From positions 71,287 to 135,286 of the forward strand of contig PHBZ01000003.1 in NCBI GenBank assembly GCA_002840755.1: 64,000 nucleotides of DNA. Direction: 5' to 3'. Under the pieces are notes generated by a model, which had not been told where the DNA came from, made no database searches, and saw only the letters and a program-made list of their open reading frames with translations. Below are positions 27,102 through 35,026 of the stretch, in pieces. The position numbers and the translations under genes were made by a program. This DNA is from Chloroflexi bacterium HGW-Chloroflexi-10 (GTDB taxonomy: Bacteria > Chloroflexota > Anaerolineae > Anaerolineales > Anaerolineaceae). Every line of letters starts with the position of its first letter. Positions within the stretch are counted from its first letter, which is position 1.

Positions 27102-29519
27102 ATGTTGCAAAGATTCATTTTTTCGGTTTCGATGATGCTATCTGTGCTGTTTTCGATGGTTCAACCGTCCAGGTCCGTGTCTGCCGCTTTTGATGCACAG
27201 TTGGATCACGAGTCCTACACCTACAGGCTCACCCAATCGACCGGTGTTTACCAGTTGTGGACCACATTGCCCAGCGAGAAAATCTTCAAGGATACGGCGC
27301 TGCCCGCGGATGCCGGCGCGGAGGTGAAGGTCTTTGCGGCGAAAAATGAATTTGAACCATTTGTAGTGGCTGTTAAGCCAACTACCAGTGGCAATGTTAC
27401 CGTCAGCATCGGCAGTTTTGGTAGTGGAATCACGGCCGAAATCTACCAGGTGAAATATGTTAATATCACCACAACCACCGATTATAGTGGGCGCAGCGGT
27501 TATAACCCGGACCCGCTTTGGCCGCTCAGCAGCGGGGCTGCGGTAAATGTTGCTGCCAACGAAAACACGGCTTTCTGGTTCAGCCTGCACGTAGCCGAAA
27601 GTGTGGCGGCGGGGGATTATACGGCTAACGTCAGCATCGGCGGGGTGTCTATCCCGGTACGGCTGCATGTTTTCAACTTTGCCATTCCGCAGGAACTGCA
27701 TGTGGCCTCGCAGATGAATTTCTCGCAGCAGGCTATTCTGAGCAAATATGGCGTCAGCGGGACGGGTGCGGATTACTGGACCTATGTGGATAAAATCAAG
27801 CAGTATATGATCGATCATCGCCTGACCCCCAGCTCGGTGCTCTGGTCGGGTGGGCTGACGACCAACGGTGCAAGTCCCTACATTGATTACAATTGCAATG
27901 GCACCTTTACCGATAATGATGGCATTTGGGGGTTTGAAGACCCGGCCGAGCGCTATATCGCCGGCAGCGGCTTGATGAACGGAACATTCTCCACCGCGTT
28001 CAATAATGGGACGGGTTTCTCATCCTTCATGGCAGCCACATTCAGGAATAATGATGCCTCCGCCGATCAGCGCCCCGACAGTTTTTGCGGACAAACGCGA
28101 ACAAGTGCGGACTGGTACACGGCCAATAATCCCAATACGCCTTATAACCAGAAATGGTTCCAGTATATGGTGTCCATGCAGAACTATCTGAACAACCTTG
28201 GGTATCTGGATGAAGGTTACTATTATTTAGCCAACGAACCGCAGGACCAAACGGATTACAATGCGGTTGCCTGGTATTCGCAGGAGATTAAGAAGGTTGC
28301 TCCGAATCTAAAGCTGATGCTCTCTGAAGAGCCCAAACCGGAAATCTATGCTAACCCAACGTATCCCGGTGCAAAGATCGATATCTGGCTGGCTTTTCTG
28401 GGTATCCATTTTAAGCCGGAGGTGGCGCTGGAGCGCTTGAAGAATCACAATGAGGAGACCTGGATCTATTTCCTCAAAAGCACCTATTACCCGCGTTTCA
28501 ACCCCTTTACCATCGATCACGCTGGCGTGGAAGCCAAATTCTCCGGTTGGTTTTTATGGAAATATCGTCTGCGCGGGCTGGCTTATTACCGCTTCAATGA
28601 CTGGGGCGTCAACCCGTGGACATCGCCTTACCAGAACGGTCAGAACGGCGAATCCGGGATGATGTACCCGCCCTCGGAGAACAACACGGCTATCGCCTAC
28701 GGCTCCAACGGGCACCGCTTTGTGCCGTCCATCCGCCTGGAACTGCTGCGCGATGGGCTGGAGGATTACGAATATTTTTACATGCTGAACGGCGGGCAGC
28801 AGCCGCAGCCCTATCAATCCAACCCGGCCGATTCGTTTGTCAACCAGATTATCGGCGGAGTGCAGGCCTATAATCGTGACAGCGACATGCTCTACAACCT
28901 GCGCCGCCTGATTGGGCTGAAGATTGGTGGGGAGATCAACAGTATTGCGGATATCACCCCCAATAGCACCCACAGCCGCTCTGATGGCGTGCCGGGCAGC
29001 TACTACATCAATTTTCAAGACCCGGGCGGGAATCCAATCGGCACGGTTACGGATAACGGACACACCTATATGAAGATTGGCAATAGCATATACTCTGCCG
29101 CTAACGGCTACGGTTGGCAGCGCTCGGCAGACGTTCCGGTGGAAAATTTTTACCAGCATTATGACCAATGGTTCGAAGCGCAGCCAATAGCTTTACTTCA
29201 GAGCAGCATCATCGATGACTGGGGGCGCGATCACGTGTTTGAGTTTGAACTGCCCAATGGGATATACAACGTGACAGTGGGAGTAGGCTACCGCGGCGGA
29301 ACACGTCCGCACACCATCCGCATCGAGGGAGTGCCGGCCATTACCAACGAAACGACCAGCAACAGCGCCATTATCCGCACCGTAAGGGTAACGGTGAAGG
29401 ATAAAAAACTGACCCTGGTGATGGGAATGTACGCTGAAGCCGGACATATCAACTTTCTGGATATTGTGCCAGGGGAGGAATACGATAATTTTGTGTACCT
29501 ACCGGCGTGCCTGAGATGA
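27102..29519 (+). CDS. Secreted DUF4091 protein with C-terminal carbohydrate-binding-like domain
   Basis: 805 residues with a Sec signal peptide (hydrophobic core about 7-24, likely cleavage near SVSAAFDA). Residues about 50-200 form a beta-rich domain. The central part is a TIM-barrel-like glycoside hydrolase fold ending in DUF4091, with YLANEPQDQTDY, LWKYRLRGLAYYRFNDWG and the very characteristic SIRLELLRDGLEDYEYFYML (about residues 543-562). The last about 160 residues (INFQDPGGNPIG, then DHVFEFELPNGIYNVTVGVG) resemble a malectin/CBM6-35-like module. The protein ends NFVYLPACLR. It is probably an extracellular polysaccharide-active enzyme, but DUF4091 has no well-established substrate. A perfect GGGAGGAAGC site precedes the ATG. 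The stop directly abuts the stop of the convergent hepT. Confidence 0.82.
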   Translation: MLQRFIFSVSMMLSVLFSMVQPSRSVSAAFDAQLDHESYTYRLTQSTGVYQLWTTLPSEKIFKDTALPADAGAEVKVFAAKNEFEPFVVAVKPTTSGNVTVSIGSFGSGITAEIYQVKYVNITTTTDYSGRSGYNPDPLWPLSSGAAVNVAANENTAFWFSLHVAESVAAGDYTANVSIGGVSIPVRLHVFNFAIPQELHVASQMNFSQQAILSKYGVSGTGADYWTYVDKIKQYMIDHRLTPSSVLWSGGLTTNGASPYIDYNCNGTFTDNDGIWGFEDPAERYIAGSGLMNGTFSTAFNNGTGFSSFMAATFRNNDASADQRPDSFCGQTRTSADWYTANNPNTPYNQKWFQYMVSMQNYLNNLGYLDEGYYYLANEPQDQTDYNAVAWYSQEIKKVAPNLKLMLSEEPKPEIYANPTYPGAKIDIWLAFLGIHFKPEVALERLKNHNEETWIYFLKSTYYPRFNPFTIDHAGVEAKFSGWFLWKYRLRGLAYYRFNDWGVNPWTSPYQNGQNGESGMMYPPSENNTAIAYGSNGHRFVPSIRLELLRDGLEDYEYFYMLNGGQQPQPYQSNPADSFVNQIIGGVQAYNRDSDMLYNLRRLIGLKIGGEINSIADITPNSTHSRSDGVPGSYYINFQDPGGNPIGTVTDNGHTYMKIGNSIYSAANGYGWQRSADVPVENFYQHYDQWFEAQPIALLQSSIIDDWGRDHVFEFELPNGIYNVTVGVGYRGGTRPHTIRIEGVPAITNETTSNSAIIRTVRVTVKDKKLTLVMGMYAEAGHINFLDIVPGEEYDNFVYLPACLR

Positions 29520-29843
29520 TCAAATAAGTTTCACCAGGCTAGATTTCAAAGATTGAAGATCTTTTTGGATAATATCCCAGACGATTTGGAGTTTGACCTG
29601 ATCATAGCCGTGTACGATCAAGTTTCTTGTTCCAATTATCGATGACCATGGGATTTCGGAGTGGCTTTCCTGAAATTCGCGGGGTATCTGGTTGGCTGCT
29701 TCACCGATAATGATGAGATTAAACATAATTGCGTCCTGAGTTTTCTCGTTATCAAGGAATTCAGCATAAGATATAACCATATAGGATTCAATAGATTCAA
29801 TCGCTTGCAGCATATCCTGGAGAAGTTTTTTTGCGGCCTTCAT
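29520..29843 (-). CDS. hepT: HEPN-domain toxin HepT (DUF86)
   Basis: 107 residues, all helical HEPN fold. The catalytic motif RX4HXY is present as RNLIVHGY at about residues 74-81, preceded by FNLIIIGEAANQIP, which is the conserved GEA helix of DUF86. HepT proteins are RNases (tRNA or mRNA) or are held inactive by AMPylation of the motif tyrosine by their MntA partner. Its start overlaps the mntA stop by four bases (ATGA), so the pair is translationally coupled. The gene length is typical of the family. Confidence 0.92.
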   Translation of the reverse strand: MKAAKKLLQDMLQAIESIESYMVISYAEFLDNEKTQDAIMFNLIIIGEAANQIPREFQESHSEIPWSSIIGTRNLIVHGYDQVKLQIVWDIIQKDLQSLKSSLVKLI

Positions 29844-30139
29844 AAAGGAATTGCTTCTCTCTGGATATTAAGCACAAAATCCCGATCTTTAACTTGGGGC
29901 AGAGCGGAAACAGGTACAACATCTACTGCTATACCCAGCAGTTTTTCGGCTTCGTAACTAAAACCGGCTACACCAAACAAGGATGCGCCTTCCTGCATTT
30001 CTACGAGGAAATCCACATCACTTTGAGGAGTGGATTCACCGCGCGCGATGGACCCAAATACATAGACTTTGGCAATACCATGTTTTTGGGCGATGCGTAG
30101 CAGTTGCGGGGTGAATTTTCGGATCTGTTCGAAGTTCAT
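29840..30139 (-). CDS. mntA: MNT-domain nucleotidyltransferase antitoxin MntA
   Basis: 99 residues. The minimal nucleotidyltransferase signature GSX10DXD is exact: GSIARGESTPQSDVDFLVE at about residues 30-48. A third carboxylate is supplied by AVDVVP further on. MntA-type antitoxins AMPylate the HEPN toxin at the tyrosine of RX4HXY, and both motif sets are intact here, so the module is probably functional. It is the upstream gene of the pair. The ATG at 30139 is preceded by AAGGATTCTT. Confidence 0.92.
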   Translation of the reverse strand: MNFEQIRKFTPQLLRIAQKHGIAKVYVFGSIARGESTPQSDVDFLVEMQEGASLFGVAGFSYEAEKLLGIAVDVVPVSALPQVKDRDFVLNIQREAIPL

Positions 30140-30208
30140 AAGAATCCTTCTATACTATTATACTGGAAAACATTTGCCTGCTTCCTGATACAGGAATACC
30201 GCTGCCGG

Positions 30209-30811
30209 TTAACCGGTGCGTAGACCGGTTAGAAGCTTTTCCAGTACAGCCATTGTTTCATCAATGGCCTGCTGTGGTTGATCGGAATGCACGATCCAAA
30301 GTACAGCTTCATTCATGGCGCCTGAGAGCAGGTGGGTGGCTGCGGGTATAGAGGCGACCTCAATAAGTTGCATTTTTGCCAGTTCACTGATTCCTTCTTC
30401 AAGCAAGCGCATCGCATTTTCGGCATCCATTTTGCGCCACGCGTCCCAGCCAATAATGGACGGTCCATCAATCAGTAATATCCGCTGCACATCCGAAGCC
30501 AGACACGCGTGCAAAAAGGCACGGCAGCCGAAAATGAGTTGATCCCAGGGATCTTCGTATGCCAGGCTGCCCTGATCTACTCGTTGGGCTACATCGCGCT
30601 GTACCTCTTCTACTACGGCTTTGAACAATCCTTCCTTGTTACCAAAGTGGTGGTACAGCGCTCCACGCGTTACGCCGGCCTGGGAGACAATTACTTCCGC
30701 CGAGGTCTGGGTATAGCCATTTTCGGCGAACTGCTTCCGGGCGATGCTAATAAGTTTTTGCATAGTTTCCGTACGCTGCTCAGCTTTGGTATGTGAACGG
30801 GAATCTTCCAT
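30209..30811 (-). CDS. TetR-family transcriptional regulator
   Basis: 200 residues from the ATG at 30811, with AAAGGAGACTT upstream; a longer reading from 30838 lacks a site. The N-terminal helix-turn-helix is textbook TetR: FAENGYTQTSAEVIVSQAGV, then TRGALYHHFGNKEGLFKAVV. The C-terminal ligand-binding domain (about 75-200) resembles the TetR_C_33-like group. It is divergent from a VOC-family gene, and a long inverted repeat between them overlaps the promoter of that gene, so it most likely represses both. The inducer is unknown. Confidence 0.92.
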   Translation of the reverse strand: MEDSRSHTKAEQRTETMQKLISIARKQFAENGYTQTSAEVIVSQAGVTRGALYHHFGNKEGLFKAVVEEVQRDVAQRVDQGSLAYEDPWDQLIFGCRAFLHACLASDVQRILLIDGPSIIGWDAWRKMDAENAMRLLEEGISELAKMQLIEVASIPAATHLLSGAMNEAVLWIVHSDQPQQAIDETMAVLEKLLTGLRTG

Positions 30812-30827
30812 AAGTCTCCTTTGCTGC

Positions 30828-30856
30828 TTGACAAACATACAGTATGTATGTATTAT
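30828..30856 (+). promoter_or_regulatory. Promoter of the VOC-family gene
   Basis: TTGACA at 30828-30833 and TATTAT at 30851-30856 with a 17-base spacer. The left arm of the putative TetR operator fills the spacer, so repressor binding would block RNA polymerase. Confidence 0.75.
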
Positions 30857-30879
30857 AAGAAAACATACATACTGTATGT
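30835..30879. promoter_or_regulatory. Putative TetR operator: long inverted repeat
   Basis: ACATACAGTATGTATGT (30835-30851) and its exact reverse complement ACATACATACTGTATGT (30863-30879) are separated by 11 bases. Each arm also contains a shorter internal palindrome around ACATACNGTATGT. The site lies between the divergent tetR and VOC genes and covers the promoter of the latter. A TATAAT for the leftward tetR lies in the spacer. Confidence 0.8.
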
Positions 30880-30916
30880 ATCTTAGTGGTTAGATTATAG
30901 TATAAAAGGAGACATA

Positions 30917-31339
30917 ATGCAACCAAAAAGTTTTTACCCGGTAATTGGTACCAAAAAAATTACGGAAACTGCGGCATTCTATGTGCAGCATTTCGGATTT
31001 TCCGTCTCATTTGAGTCGGATTGGTATGTGAGTTTGCACCATAGCAATGCTGCTCATTACGAGTTGGCGGTCATTGATTATCAACATGCCAGCGTACCGG
31101 AATTGGGCCAGCAGCCCATTGCCGGTTTGCTGCTGAATTTTGAAGTAGATGATGTGGATAAGGAATATGAACGGCTGATCATCGGCGCGCATTTGCCGCT
31201 GTTGCGGGATATCCGCAGTGAAGAATGGGGGCAGCGTCACTTCATTACGGCCGATCCGAACGGCGTACTCATCGATATAATAAAAATTATTGCCCCTTCG
31301 GAAGAATTCGCCGCGCAATATTCAGATTCTGTTGCCTAG
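30917..31339 (+). CDS. VOC-superfamily (glyoxalase/bleomycin resistance-like) protein
   Basis: 140 residues, one vicinal-oxygen-chelate unit pair: [20 protein letters not shown] at the start of the first beta-alpha-beta-beta-beta and [13 protein letters not shown] in the second, ending with [14 protein letters not shown]. This C-terminal FxDPxGxxxxI block is typical of the superfamily. Of the usual metal ligands, the C-terminal glutamate position appears to be aspartate (LIDII), so it may be a binding rather than a metal-dependent catalytic member. AAAGGAGACATA precedes the ATG. Regulation by the divergent TetR protein is suggested by the operator. It could give resistance by sequestering a toxic compound. 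Confidence 0.85.
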   Translation: MQPKSFYPVIGTKKITETAAFYVQHFGFSVSFESDWYVSLHHSNAAHYELAVIDYQHASVPELGQQPIAGLLLNFEVDDVDKEYERLIIGAHLPLLRDIRSEEWGQRHFITADPNGVLIDIIKIIAPSEEFAAQYSDSVA

Positions 31340-31348
31340 AATTTTCGT

Positions 31349-31391
31349 GTGTCGCTGGTATGGGGTGAGTCTCACCCCATACCAGCGACAC
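31349..31391. terminator. Perfect 21-bp palindrome (hairpin) after the VOC gene
   Basis: GTGTCGCTGGTATGGGGTGAG (21 bases, 31349-31369) is followed by one T and then its exact reverse complement to 31391. It begins 9 bases after the VOC stop. It would make a very stable RNA hairpin, but no T-run follows directly (the T-run is about 30 bases on). Terminator, RNA-stability element and inverted-repeat insertion remnant are all possible. Confidence 0.6.
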
Positions 31392-31532
31392 TTAAATGGT
31401 TGCCGGGGTTAATATTTTTTTATGAAAGAGGACATATATTTTGTACAGGTCTGTCGTTGGGATTGTGTGATAATATCTTCTCCATAACGTGTTTTAAAAT
31501 GGTCACAGGTCTTTCCGGTAGGAGTGAATAAT

Positions 31533-32012
31533 ATGCATGAAGTGGTTGTGATTAAGCAGAATATGCACGGTGAGGAGGTCTGGCGTTATAGCGGAACTGT
31601 CCTGTGCGAAACGGCGGAGGAGGTGACGGTTGAGGCGCGCTTCAATCGCGAGGATGTGCCTTTTCATGGGATTGTGATGCGTAATCAGGACCGCTTTGTG
31701 GAGACATATTACACCCGGTATTGGTACAATATTATGGAAATTCACGACCGTGATACGGATTCAATTAAGGGCTGGTATTGCAATGTGACCAGGCCGGCGC
31801 TATTTTCGGAGGGGGAGATTGCTTACAGGGACCTGGCGCTGGATTTGCTGGTCTACCCGGATGGGCGCCAGTTGGTGCTGGACGAGGATGAGTTTACAGA
31901 ATTGGAGTTGGATGAAGAAACACGCCAGCAGGCACGTGATGGGTTGGCCCAGTTACAGGTCTTATTTACCCGGGCTGGCGGTTCTTTTGTACTGCCAACT
32001 GCTGGATGTTGA
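31533..32012 (+). CDS. DUF402 family protein
   Basis: 159 residues from the ATG at 31533 (GGTAGGAG lies 9 bases upstream); a GTG at 31524 is possible. Motifs of DUF402 are RYWYNIMEIHDRDTDSIKGW, then YCNVTRPA, and DLALDLLVYPDGRQLVLDED with the conserved acidic cluster for divalent metal. DUF402 domains occur in nucleoside tri/diphosphate phosphatases (Ntdp type) and in RNase G-like proteins. The role here is unknown. The response regulator gene begins 22 bases after its stop, but whether they are functionally linked is unclear. Confidence 0.82.
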   Translation: MHEVVVIKQNMHGEEVWRYSGTVLCETAEEVTVEARFNREDVPFHGIVMRNQDRFVETYYTRYWYNIMEIHDRDTDSIKGWYCNVTRPALFSEGEIAYRDLALDLLVYPDGRQLVLDEDEFTELELDEETRQQARDGLAQLQVLFTRAGGSFVLPTAGC

Positions 32013-32033
32013 GATTAGGCCTATAATAAGTCG

Positions 32034-32738
32034 ATGAATACAACTTCCTATCGCATTCTGTTGATTGAAGATGACCCGGGTGTGGCGGCCAGCCTGGTGG
32101 ATGGCCTGGAGCGTGACGGGTTTGAGGTTATCTGGAAGGCGAACGGTGCTGAGGGAACCCAGGCGGCAAACAACGGGCTGGTGCACCTGGTGCTGTTGGA
32201 TGTACGTCTGCCGGACGGTTCCGGGTTTGATGTCTGCCGCGAACTGCGCCGTTTGGGGTTGCACCAGCCGGTAATCATGTTAACCGTGCAGAAGGATGAG
32301 ATGGATAAGGTGTTGGGGTTAGAGATGGGGGCGGATGATTACGTCACCAAACCGTTCAGCCTGCGGGAGCTGCTCTCGCGCATTCGTGCGCAGTTACGCC
32401 GTGCTTACGGGGAATTTGCAAACGGAAATGAGCAGCAGGTGATCGTAGTGCGCGACCTGGTAGTGGACCAGAATCGCGGCCAGGTTTTACGGGGTGAGCA
32501 GGTATTGAGCCTTAGCCCAACTGAATTTCGCCTGTTTATTTTCCTGGCGCAGCAGCGCGGCCGGGTGGTGACTCGCACACAGATCATTGAGGCAGTCTGG
32601 GGTTATGCGCCAGACCTGGAGAGTGAACGGGCGGTGAATGTGCATATCCGCCGGCTGCGTGAAAAGGTGGAAATAGACCCTTCTTCACCGGTTTTGATTC
32701 TAACCGTGCCAGGGATCGGGTACCGGCTGGCAGGATAA
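32034..32738 (+). CDS. OmpR/PhoB-family response regulator
   Basis: 234 residues: receiver domain with LIEDDPG, phospho-acceptor in LVLLDVRLPDGSGFD (about residue 54), MLTVQKDE and DYVTKPFSLREL; then a Trans_reg_C winged helix with LSPTEFRLFIFLAQ, VVTRTQIIEAVWGY and RAVNVHIRRLREKVE. It should bind DNA as a phospho-dimer. The MacB-type efflux operon follows, and a HisKA kinase lies 4.4 kb downstream after it, the likely cognate sensor. Start ATG at 32034. Confidence 0.94.
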   Translation: MNTTSYRILLIEDDPGVAASLVDGLERDGFEVIWKANGAEGTQAANNGLVHLVLLDVRLPDGSGFDVCRELRRLGLHQPVIMLTVQKDEMDKVLGLEMGADDYVTKPFSLRELLSRIRAQLRRAYGEFANGNEQQVIVVRDLVVDQNRGQVLRGEQVLSLSPTEFRLFIFLAQQRGRVVTRTQIIEAVWGYAPDLESERAVNVHIRRLREKVEIDPSSPVLILTVPGIGYRLAG

Positions 32739-32915
32739 GTTTTTTTGAAGGGGTGAATTTGAAATAACAGGGGAAATCGGAATTTTTGCTCACCAGGTTA
32801 CGAAACTGTAACCTTGCTGAAACAGGATTGAAATCCCTCGCGGATAAACTTGAACTTGGTTTTGCGATGGGAAGGTTCCCTATGGCAGGCACTAAATTTT
32901 GGTTCAGGAGGAAAT

Positions 32916-34304
32916 ATGAAACGTTGGATAATAGGCGCGCTGACAGTTGTAGCGTTGGGTTTGGTTGGTGGTTTGGGGTATTGGGGATACCAATCCGGAT
33001 TACCGAAAGAGCTGGAAACACCCCAGGCGCCGCCGACCACTGAAGTGACGCGTTGTGATGTGGAACAGACGATCGATTCACCGGGAAGTGTGGTGAATGT
33101 ACACGAAGAAAGTATTCAGATAGCAGCCGATGGGCGGTTGGCGGAAATTTTTGTGCGTCCGGGAGAAACAGTAAAGGCCGGGCAATTGTTAGCTCGCCTG
33201 GATGATGCGGATGCATACGCGGCAGCCCTGGCCGAAGCGCGTATTGAATATCTGGCGGCACAGCGCGCGCTGGATGAAGTTATGGAAGGTGCGCCTTTAA
33301 AAACAGCGGAAGCACATAAAGCGCTGCTGGATGCCCAGGCGGCTTTGGATACAGCCCAGAACCGGCGCAAGAGTGCGGCTTATGAACGCGCATCGGATAA
33401 CACGCTGGATATTGCCCGCGCGAACATGCTGCTGGCCAAGGGTGAGGTGGATAGAGCCGAGGAGATTTATGAAGCCAACAAAAATCGGGATGAAACCGAT
33501 CCGGTACGAGCGGCTGCATTGAGCCACATGGCCGAGACTCGTGCGAATTACACCAAAGCCAAGGCAAATTATGATTTTCTGCTGACCGGTCCGACCGAAT
33601 TGGAAATAGCCAAATCGGAAGCCGAGATCGAAATGGCAGCCGGGCAGCTGGCGATTGCCGAAGCCAATTGGGAACGGGTTAAGCATGGTGTAGACAGCCT
33701 GGCGTTGGATCAGGCCGAGGCGCGCCTGGACCAGGCGGAAGCGAAACTGAAAATAGCGCAGGATACCTTTGATGCGATTGAATTAACAGCGTCGATTGAT
33801 GGGGTGGTGAGTGAGGTAAACGTTGGTGTTGGCCAGCTTTTTAACGCTGGGACAACCCTGTTTATCCTCACCGATCCTCAAGCACTGGAAGTGCAAAGCA
33901 GCGTTGTGGAAGAGGAATATCCTTTAATTGAAGTTGGAATGCCGGTGGAATTGTGGTTTGATGCCCTGCCTGAAGCACCGGTAAATGGCATGATAGCCGG
34001 GATTGTGCCAAAGCGGATTAATGGCAGCAGCCCAACCTATCAGATTCAGCTTGTGCTGGATACAGTTCCCGATAAATTGGTGGAAGGTATGAGTGCCAAC
34101 GCCACTATTTTCTTGCAGCGCAAGGAAGGCGTTCTATGCCTGCCCCGTGCAGCTGTGCGCGCCGGTTCCTCTACAAAAACCCAGGTGGAAGTATGGAATG
34201 GGTTTACAACTGAAAAACGGGAGATTAGTGTTGGACTGCGCGGTGATTCGCAGGTCGAAATTTTGAGCGGATTGCAGGAAGGCGATCTGGTGGTCACCAA
34301 ATGA
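32916..34304 (+). CDS. Efflux periplasmic adaptor (HlyD/MacA-like membrane fusion protein)
   Basis: 462 residues from the ATG at 32916, preceded by CAGGAGGAAAT; the upstream in-frame ATG at 32850 lacks a site. One N-terminal membrane anchor (about 5-23), a biotinyl-lipoyl-like domain (SIQIAADGRLAEIFVRPGET), a long alpha-helical hairpin (about 105-280, rich in Ala/Glu, coiled coil) and the returning lipoyl half with ELTASIDGVVSEVNVGVGQL. Beta-barrel and membrane-proximal domains follow. It should link the MacB-like ABC transporter to the cell envelope. As Chloroflexota are mostly monoderm or of debated envelope type, the adaptor may act without an outer membrane channel; no TolC gene is present. 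Confidence 0.9.
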   Translation: MKRWIIGALTVVALGLVGGLGYWGYQSGLPKELETPQAPPTTEVTRCDVEQTIDSPGSVVNVHEESIQIAADGRLAEIFVRPGETVKAGQLLARLDDADAYAAALAEARIEYLAAQRALDEVMEGAPLKTAEAHKALLDAQAALDTAQNRRKSAAYERASDNTLDIARANMLLAKGEVDRAEEIYEANKNRDETDPVRAAALSHMAETRANYTKAKANYDFLLTGPTELEIAKSEAEIEMAAGQLAIAEANWERVKHGVDSLALDQAEARLDQAEAKLKIAQDTFDAIELTASIDGVVSEVNVGVGQLFNAGTTLFILTDPQALEVQSSVVEEEYPLIEVGMPVELWFDALPEAPVNGMIAGIVPKRINGSSPTYQIQLVLDTVPDKLVEGMSANATIFLQRKEGVLCLPRAAVRAGSSTKTQVEVWNGFTTEKREISVGLRGDSQVEILSGLQEGDLVVTK

Positions 34305-35026
34305 ACGCGTTGAATGCTTTGAATTCACTTGACCAAAAGCGGGTAGTGATTACCATCCAGGATGCCAAACGCAGTTTTGAGATGGGCGATCAACGCGTGA
34401 ATGCGCTGGCCGGGGTCAATTTGACCATTCGTGAAGGTGAGTTCGTCGCCCTGATGGGTGCCTCCGGCAGCGGGAAATCGACACTGTTGAACGTGATCGG
34501 CTGCCTGGACCATCTCAACAGCGGCGAGTACTGGCTGGAAGGCGAAGCCGTTAATCGCCTGTCTTCCGACCAGTTGGCGCGCATCCGCAATGAACATATC
34601 GGATTTATTTTTCAGAACTTTAACTTGCTGCCGCGTTTGAATGCCTGGGAAAATGTTGCCCTGCCATTAATGTACCGCAAACAGGTTATTGATTACCGCG
34701 CTCTGGCCTGTGGAATGCTGGAGCAGGTGGGGCTGAAAAAACGGATGCTGCACAACCCGGTACAACTTTCGGGCGGGGAACGCCAGCGGGTAGCTATTGC
34801 GCGCGCCCTGATTACCAACCCGGCGATTTTGCTGGCGGATGAGCCGACCGGTAACCTGGACTCAGTGACCGGGGTAGAGATTATGGCGTTATTGGGCGAT
34901 CTTTCGCGCCAGGGCCGCACGATTTTGATGGTTACACACGATGCCGGGATCGCCGCACATGCCGGACGTTGGTTGATGATGCGCGATGGAAAAATCATTG
35001 AGGAGAATAACAATGACGTTGATTAA
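34301..35026 (+). CDS. ABC transporter ATP-binding protein (MacB/LolD type)
   Basis: 241 residues starting within the adaptor stop (ATGA overlap). Walker A LMGASGSGKSTLLNVIGCLD, Q-loop FIFQNFNLLPRLNAWENV, signature QLSGGERQRVAIARAL, Walker B ILLADEPTGNLD and H-loop ILMVTHD are complete. LNAWENVALPL in place of LTALENV and the LADEPTGNLD block place it in the MacB/LolD/FtsE subfamily, which powers mechanotransmission rather than classic transport. The permease gene begins 14 bases before its stop. Confidence 0.93.
   Translation: MNALNALNSLDQKRVVITIQDAKRSFEMGDQRVNALAGVNLTIREGEFVALMGASGSGKSTLLNVIGCLDHLNSGEYWLEGEAVNRLSSDQLARIRNEHIGFIFQNFNLLPRLNAWENVALPLMYRKQVIDYRALACGMLEQVGLKKRMLHNPVQLSGGERQRVAIARALITNPAILLADEPTGNLDSVTGVEIMALLGDLSRQGRTILMVTHDAGIAAHAGRWLMMRDGKIIEENNNDVD

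Noticed and set aside
28554-29168. 204-residue reverse frame within the DUF4091 gene
   Set aside because: Shadow of a well-supported gene with signal peptide and family motifs on the other strand.
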